From: an uncultured Lentisphaeria bacterium
GTDB taxonomy: Bacteria > Verrucomicrobiota > Lentisphaeria > Victivallales > UBA1829
Assembly (NCBI GenBank): GCA_949282305.1
Contig: CASDPB010000011.1
Location: forward strand, 20,585-84,584
Length of the DNA stretch: 64,000 nucleotides
Reading direction: 5' to 3'
In this document: positions 61,201 through 64,000 of the stretch, one piece after another
Numbering within the stretch: position 1 is the first letter of the stretch
How the letters are laid out: every line of letters starts with the position of its first letter
Notes under the pieces: model-generated
Told to the model about the DNA's origin: nothing
The model's input: the letters and a program-made list of their open reading frames with translations, nothing else
The model's database searches: none
Position numbers and translations under genes: made by a program

Positions 61201-61578
61201 GATGAGCTGAAAGACGAATTTCTCGTCCGGAGGACAGATCACAACTTCCACATTGTCATCCAGATAGACCGCTCCGTCCCGTTTCTTCACTCTGTTCAGG
61301 AGCGGCACGCCTTCCGGGGGCAGTTCCGTCTTTGCGGCAAAGTAAAAATACTCCTTGTCCATTCCGAAATACAGCGTCCCCTGACGGCTGGCAAGATACG
61401 GGGAATTGTGTCTTACAAGCCCGCAGACCTGAACTCCGTCCTTCCATTCTCCGACGGAGAGCGTGCCGTCCATGACCGGCTTGCGCTTCATCTCCGGCAG
61501 ACTCGCCTTCATCTGTTCCGGCGCCGCCGCACAGCAGAAGAGGAGGGCGGAAAACAGCGCTGTCAGCAGTTGTTTCAT
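58273..61578 (-). CDS. Secreted glycoside-hydrolase-like protein with CBM9-like N-terminal domain (DUF6067-like)
   Basis: A 1101-residue exported protein. The signal peptide (about 1-18, LLFCCAAAP) is followed by a CBM9-like domain (about 25-235, beginning PVMDGTLSVGEWKDG), immunoglobulin-like beta modules (about 240-440) and a large catalytic-like region with a TIM barrel (about 700-1010). Landmarks are QAFQATPVKP, GMDGIYYDNIRDW and FVMNGGGLTGEW. The layout resembles DUF6067 glycoside-hydrolase-domain proteins, an assignment made from memory. AAAGGGA precedes the ATG, which overlaps the LamG stop by four bases. The substrate is unknown. Confidence 0.65.
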   Translation of the reverse strand: MKQLLTALFSALLFCCAAAPEQMKASLPEMKRKPVMDGTLSVGEWKDGVQVCGLVRHNSPYLASRQGTLYFGMDKEYFYFAAKTELPPEGVPLLNRVKKRDGAVYLDDNVEVVICPPDEKFVFQLIVNPAGVLFDRKYPVVNGGTTATDYRPWNPAAEIKSKLESGFWTLEMRIPLKEFGFQETPRPGDVWKILAGRSWQHPAEQTTLKKTLVFSNPEEMALFQWNPDAPHVSFTGLGKDAAKGDFRIEFTVTNPSSTPREIQHRISVVSDAAPRSLDSTLTVPPGKTVPVVLEFSEKTNVIRTLSAMFKDRKTGETLYERTFLYDPALKTRWINPKQKRSAELEIGVYPYYKKVRARFGNPVEQITGWQRGIFRIQSKDGKTVAERNGVRTSYGFETEFPFEPQAGEYTLSAELTDANGKKVTRSRTFQIEKFPWEHNSIGCDRIILPPFKAITCPAERSAAATLTGYRFRDGFFDRVTAADTENILAAPIRLTINGETIKETSFRFTEQSPDRIGTESGLRWSGGTIQVRGVMDYDGFYRFTMTFRPDGRRKINSAVLTVPLKKEYAKLIHSLCNRMKYNDAKFLPEKDGVIWRSSQSAKTPQLAGSFRPYVWIGQLEKGIAWMSESDRGWSLDPEGDALEVVSLPDRTELRIHLVNLPTEWEEEFTLEQAFQATPVKPQPDYRRKLQERVTFPNGWNLCTFAGSSCWGSWGSTFFFPLGKDYSFINYLAAKKFTPESEKQIVSDFVKRHGGGFSKAQKDFLKRHLERGIMYAKQAKYKVPYLNSRFSHPDWREYKTYMDEWWCSEYRAGNADDYNNTPVRSYQDMALYYLRRLVREGMDGIYYDNIRDWSNPNPVTGPAWRRKDGQMQPYFDIFSLRELVRRTAVMLYQEKKTFPDGRPVLTLHMTNTNLVPVLAFGTIALDLEAEYGSKDFQDRFTEGYLRSCTLGLQTGVIPEILVQITGRNREFVTRTFLAVTLAYDLPFVMNGGGLTGEWSKVWRRLYQWGYSTPEVKVAPCWNPATLKSDRSDWRITTYRKGKEVVAAVSSFGDTAEGTLDLSGLHVVRATDWESGRELPVRNGSLPLKIQKHDFKLIHIATK

Positions 61579-62321
61579 TTCTGTCCCTTTCCTGTTTTCA
61601 TATTTGCCTGATATAATTGATTCAGTTCTTCATCCGTGATTCTGCGTGCGTAGATCATGAAGTCGTCCAGCAGACAGTTCCAGAGCGAATCCGAGCCGAC
61701 GGAGAAACTGTTCTCCGGGAAATCGCTGTCTTTCAGCGCCATGCCGTTGGCGAAAACCTTGGACGGCTGATCGTCCCATTTGACGGACAGCTGGTCTCCC
61801 GCCCAGGAAAACGCCAGCATGTGCCAGCCGGAGCATCCCTTTTTTCCGGTCGGAGGCGTTGAATAGACCTTCACGGGAAGCCGTTTTCCGAACAGAAGCA
61901 TCAGCTGGAATCCGCGTTCGCACATGCAGACGTTCTTCGGATCATTCGCTCCCTGAAGCCCGATATAGCCTCTGTTCGACTCAATCGCCCAGAAAAACAG
62001 ACGCGGGAGATTCTTTTCCGCCTCCCAGTTCAGGGGACGGTAGAAGAAGACAATAGTTCCGGGACGGTCGAAATTCAGGTTGTCCTTCCGCCGGTAGCGC
62101 AACTTTGCGCCGCCCTTTCCGCAGAACAGCGCCCTGCCGCGCAGACCGGATTCAAAGCGCGGCGTCCCCGCCTTCCAGACCGGTGTTTCCCTGCCGGCGC
62201 TCAGATCGGCGTCGATGCTGTCCTCGAAACCCTGGTAAAATGAGAGATCCTCGCTGAACAGCGGGAAACGTTCCTGCGCACAGACGGGCAGAAGCAAAAA
62301 GAACAGAAACAGGTGACGCAC
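61575..62321 (-). CDS. Secreted LamG/concanavalin-A-like lectin-fold protein, GTG start
   Basis: A 248-residue exported protein with a short signal peptide (about 1-15, LLLPVCAQ) and a LamG-like jelly-roll (FYQGFEDSIDADLS, LNFDRPGTIVFFYRP, LLDDFMIYARRITDEELNQLY), the last segment being the typical C-terminal strand-helix of LamG domains. It probably binds glycan. The start codon is GTG with AAAGGAG upstream. It lies 2 nt after the pseudopilin stop and overlaps the next gene by four bases, so coupling in this operon is tight. Confidence 0.8.
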   Translation of the reverse strand: MRHLFLFFLLLPVCAQERFPLFSEDLSFYQGFEDSIDADLSAGRETPVWKAGTPRFESGLRGRALFCGKGGAKLRYRRKDNLNFDRPGTIVFFYRPLNWEAEKNLPRLFFWAIESNRGYIGLQGANDPKNVCMCERGFQLMLLFGKRLPVKVYSTPPTGKKGCSGWHMLAFSWAGDQLSVKWDDQPSKVFANGMALKDSDFPENSFSVGSDSLWNCLLDDFMIYARRITDEELNQLYQANMKTGKGQK

Positions 62322-62323
62322 AA

Positions 62324-63226
62324 CTACTCTCCTTTCCAGAAAAATGATCTTCCCGCGCTTCCCGGCGCATCAATGTCACTTGCGGAAAGCCCGTCGACAT
62401 GACCGTCGAAGAACAAGGTGTTGAACTTCCCGTGCCGGCTGGTGTCAAACCATGCCTGCGTGGATGTCGCGGGGAAGGGTTCGTTGCCCAGATTGTAGGC
62501 ATGGCTGAATCCGTCCGGGCTGGTTCCGGAGGGATTGTTTCTCGTCTCTACGGCATAAAAGATGCGGGAATGGCTCTTGACCTGGCTGAATTTCTGAATA
62601 TTCTCCCAGGCAGTGCTTGCGTTCATCCCAATGCCTTTTTTCGGATTGAAGGCGTAGTGGTTGGCTCCGGAATGGGATATGAATTTCTCTCTTGAAACCG
62701 CCGGGCACATATAGGGCGCCATATAGCGGCTGCCGTCTTTCAGTTGCTGCGGATAGACAATTCCGAGCATACCCAGGAACTGCATCCAGTATTTGTTGGT
62801 GTAATCGCCATAACTGGCGGTGCAGTGGAGCGGAACGGCATAATCATTGTAAGTGTCTCGATAAAGATGGATTGCGGTTCCGGCGGTTTTCAGGTTGGAA
62901 CGGCAGGCGATTCCCTGCGCGGTTCGTTTCGCCTTGTTCAGAGCGGGCAGAAGCATTCCTGCAAGAATCGCGATGATCGCTATGACGACGAGGAGCTCGA
63001 TCAGTGTGAAAAATCCTGTTCCTGTTCTGGAAGCGGGGACGGAGAGACGGGGAAAGGCGCGGGAAAACATCGGCCCCATGGAACAGGAAACACAATGGCG
63101 AACATTGGAACCGGGAACCTTCCCGGCGAAGACGAAACGGGACAGACTGCGCCCGGGGCTGGAAACTGTCCCGTTCCGCGGGACTTTGAAGAGTGTTTGC
63201 GACATGACAGGATTCCGGATTTTCAT
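62324..63226 (-). CDS. Pseudopilin with a long Arg/Pro-rich leader
   Basis: A 300-residue pilin-like protein. The helix [20 protein letters not shown] begins at about residue 73 and the C-terminal region holds [11 protein letters not shown], the DGH motif shared with the pseudopilin at 15055. The leader of about 72 residues is Arg, Ser and Pro-rich and unusually long. GGAAAGG precedes the ATG at 63226, supporting the full length; 63205 is an alternative start. The residue preceding the helix Phe is another Phe, with Gly one position earlier. It follows the LacI-type regulator by 31 nt and precedes the LamG protein. Confidence 0.85.
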   Translation of the reverse strand: MKIRNPVMSQTLFKVPRNGTVSSPGRSLSRFVFAGKVPGSNVRHCVSCSMGPMFSRAFPRLSVPASRTGTGFFTLIELLVVIAIIAILAGMLLPALNKAKRTAQGIACRSNLKTAGTAIHLYRDTYNDYAVPLHCTASYGDYTNKYWMQFLGMLGIVYPQQLKDGSRYMAPYMCPAVSREKFISHSGANHYAFNPKKGIGMNASTAWENIQKFSQVKSHSRIFYAVETRNNPSGTSPDGFSHAYNLGNEPFPATSTQAWFDTSRHGKFNTLFFDGHVDGLSASDIDAPGSAGRSFFWKGE

Positions 63227-63257
63227 TGTTTTTCCTTTCCTTGGTTTTTATGCCTTG

Positions 63258-64000
63258 TCAACGTGCCGTGCTCTTTCTCAGTATCAGATCGGGGTCAATC
63301 GTGATGTTCTGTCTGCCGCCTTCTTCAAGAATCCTCACGACATGTCTGCTCAGTTCCGCCGGATTCTGGTCGATGGTTGTAATCTGATAATCGAAAAGAG
63401 AGCTCCATACCGTATTCAGAAGACCGGACACCATGAGGTCTTCCGGCACTTTCATTCCGGATTGTTCCGCTGTTTTGATGATGCTGTATGCCAGTCCGTC
63501 CGAGCCGCACAGAATCCCGTCATACGCTCTGATGCGCCGGAATTCTTCCGGATTGACCGACAACGGGGGAAACGCGGCTTCCTGCTGAAAGAAAAGTTCC
63601 GGCGGAGGAATTCCCGCCTCTGCCGCCGCACGCGCCGCACCGCGAAGCATACAGTGACTCGGATGCCGTTTCCAGTATTCTTCGGATTTCGGGACATCGG
63701 CGCCGATTCTGCCGAAGAAGACCAGCAGTTTCCGGCACCCTTTTTCAATCATGTGGCGCGCCATCCTGTAACCGCCGGATTCAAAATCAATCAGGACGGT
63801 GCTTCCCGGCGCTTCGCCTTCCGCGTCGAAGTGGATCAGCCCCACGGAACGGAGATTTTTGGTTCTTCTGCACTTTGTGTAAAAAATGGGAAGGGGAATA
63901 TCCGGAACCCCTGTGCAGTCAAGTTCCAATCCGGCATAATCGGTCGCGATGCTCCCTTTTATTCCGTTTGAAACTTGACAGCTTCGGGAACCCGTCTGAA
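63258..64000 (-). CDS. LacI-type transcriptional regulator, partial at window edge
   Basis: The 3' part of a regulator whose N-terminal DNA-binding domain lies beyond the right edge; the frame is open to position 64000. The visible ~247 residues form a LacI/PurR-type sugar-binding domain (STVLIDFESGGYRMARHMIEKGCRKLLVFFG, DGILCGSDGLAYSIIKTAEQSG, SGLLNT and TTIDQNPAELSRHVVRIL). The DNA-binding domain may be LacI or GntR type, as in locus 2. It is the first visible gene of the operon with the pseudopilin and glycan-active proteins, and is likely their sensor. Confidence 0.85.
   Translation of the reverse strand, partial: QTGSRSCQVSNGIKGSIATDYAGLELDCTGVPDIPLPIFYTKCRRTKNLRSVGLIHFDAEGEAPGSTVLIDFESGGYRMARHMIEKGCRKLLVFFGRIGADVPKSEEYWKRHPSHCMLRGAARAAAEAGIPPPELFFQQEAAFPPLSVNPEEFRRIRAYDGILCGSDGLAYSIIKTAEQSGMKVPEDLMVSGLLNTVWSSLFDYQITTIDQNPAELSRHVVRILEEGGRQNITIDPDLILRKSTAR

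Noticed and set aside
15055..63226. Complete type II secretion or type IV pilus gene cluster
   Set aside because: Only pseudopilin genes are present; no secretin, ATPase, inner-membrane platform or peptidase gene is in the window.
1..64000. tRNA or rRNA genes
   Set aside because: I read the spacers for tRNA-like arms and conserved rRNA segments and saw none, although a covariance search was not possible.

Overview
The window reads as a chromosomal segment of a strictly anaerobic, Gram-negative bacterium of the PVC superphylum, most probably a Lentisphaerota member of the Victivallis type. This is an inference from gene content, not from a marker gene. It rests on three pseudopilins with an FTLIELL-type N-terminus and, in two of them, a DGH motif near the C-terminus. 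It also rests on LacI and GntR/LacI-type regulators sitting beside large secreted glycoside hydrolases, on pyruvate and indolepyruvate:ferredoxin oxidoreductases, and on an outer-membrane lipoprotein/LpoB set and an RND pump that imply two membranes. No rRNA, tRNA, CRISPR array, insertion sequence or phage gene was seen.

Layout. 1-4.7 kb: polyamine ABC transporter (potA-potB-potC, minus strand) and a CPA1-type K+/H+ antiporter. 5-9.7 kb: a FlaR-like P-loop protein, an htrA-sixA pair, DUF2851 and DUF523. 9.8-17.3 kb: carbohydrate locus 1, with an autoregulated lacI, a pseudopilin with an unusual long leader, a GPH sugar symporter and a 1275-residue hydrolase with three binding modules. 17.3-24.3 kb: RND pump, adaptor, histidine kinase and response regulator. 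24.5 kb: an azoreductase-like flavoprotein. 25.3-30.5 kb: carbohydrate locus 2, with a GntR/LacI-like regulator, a pseudopilin and a GH84-like hexosaminidase carrying an FG-GAP-like propeller. 30.6-34.3 kb: nifJ. 34.4-35.9 kb: HdeD-like and DUF1848 proteins. 36-40 kb: iorA-iorB-paaK-ACT operon and a DMT transporter. 41-43.6 kb: 2-hydroxyacid dehydrogenase, AraC regulator and FMN split-barrel protein. 43.8-49.6 kb: seven-gene envelope operon (membrane protein, two CsgG-like proteins, a COG3014-type lipoprotein, two LpoB-like proteins flanking YcfL). 49.6-52.5 kb: small membrane protein, an 8-bp tandem repeat array, an AraC regulator and a divergent Gfo/Idh/MocA oxidoreductase. 52.7-54.4 kb: MATE transporter behind a structured leader with an upstream ORF. 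54.4-64 kb: carbohydrate locus 3, with a partial LacI-type regulator, pseudopilin, LamG protein, two hydrolase-like proteins and an SGNH hydrolase, followed by a YkgJ-like protein.

The unifying theme is the repeated module regulator + pseudopilin + glycoside hydrolase(s), seen three times with unrelated hydrolases. It resembles a polysaccharide-utilisation locus in which a pseudopilin takes a fixed place next to the regulator. This is the best candidate for an undescribed system. Locus 1 has matching palindromic operators in front of lacI and in front of the hydrolase operon, so a local LacI circuit can be read from the sequence. Secondary items of interest are the MATE leader (poly-proline upstream ORF plus hairpins), the duplicated LpoB cluster, the RND pump lacking the usual proton-relay residues, and the nested 8/48-bp repeat.
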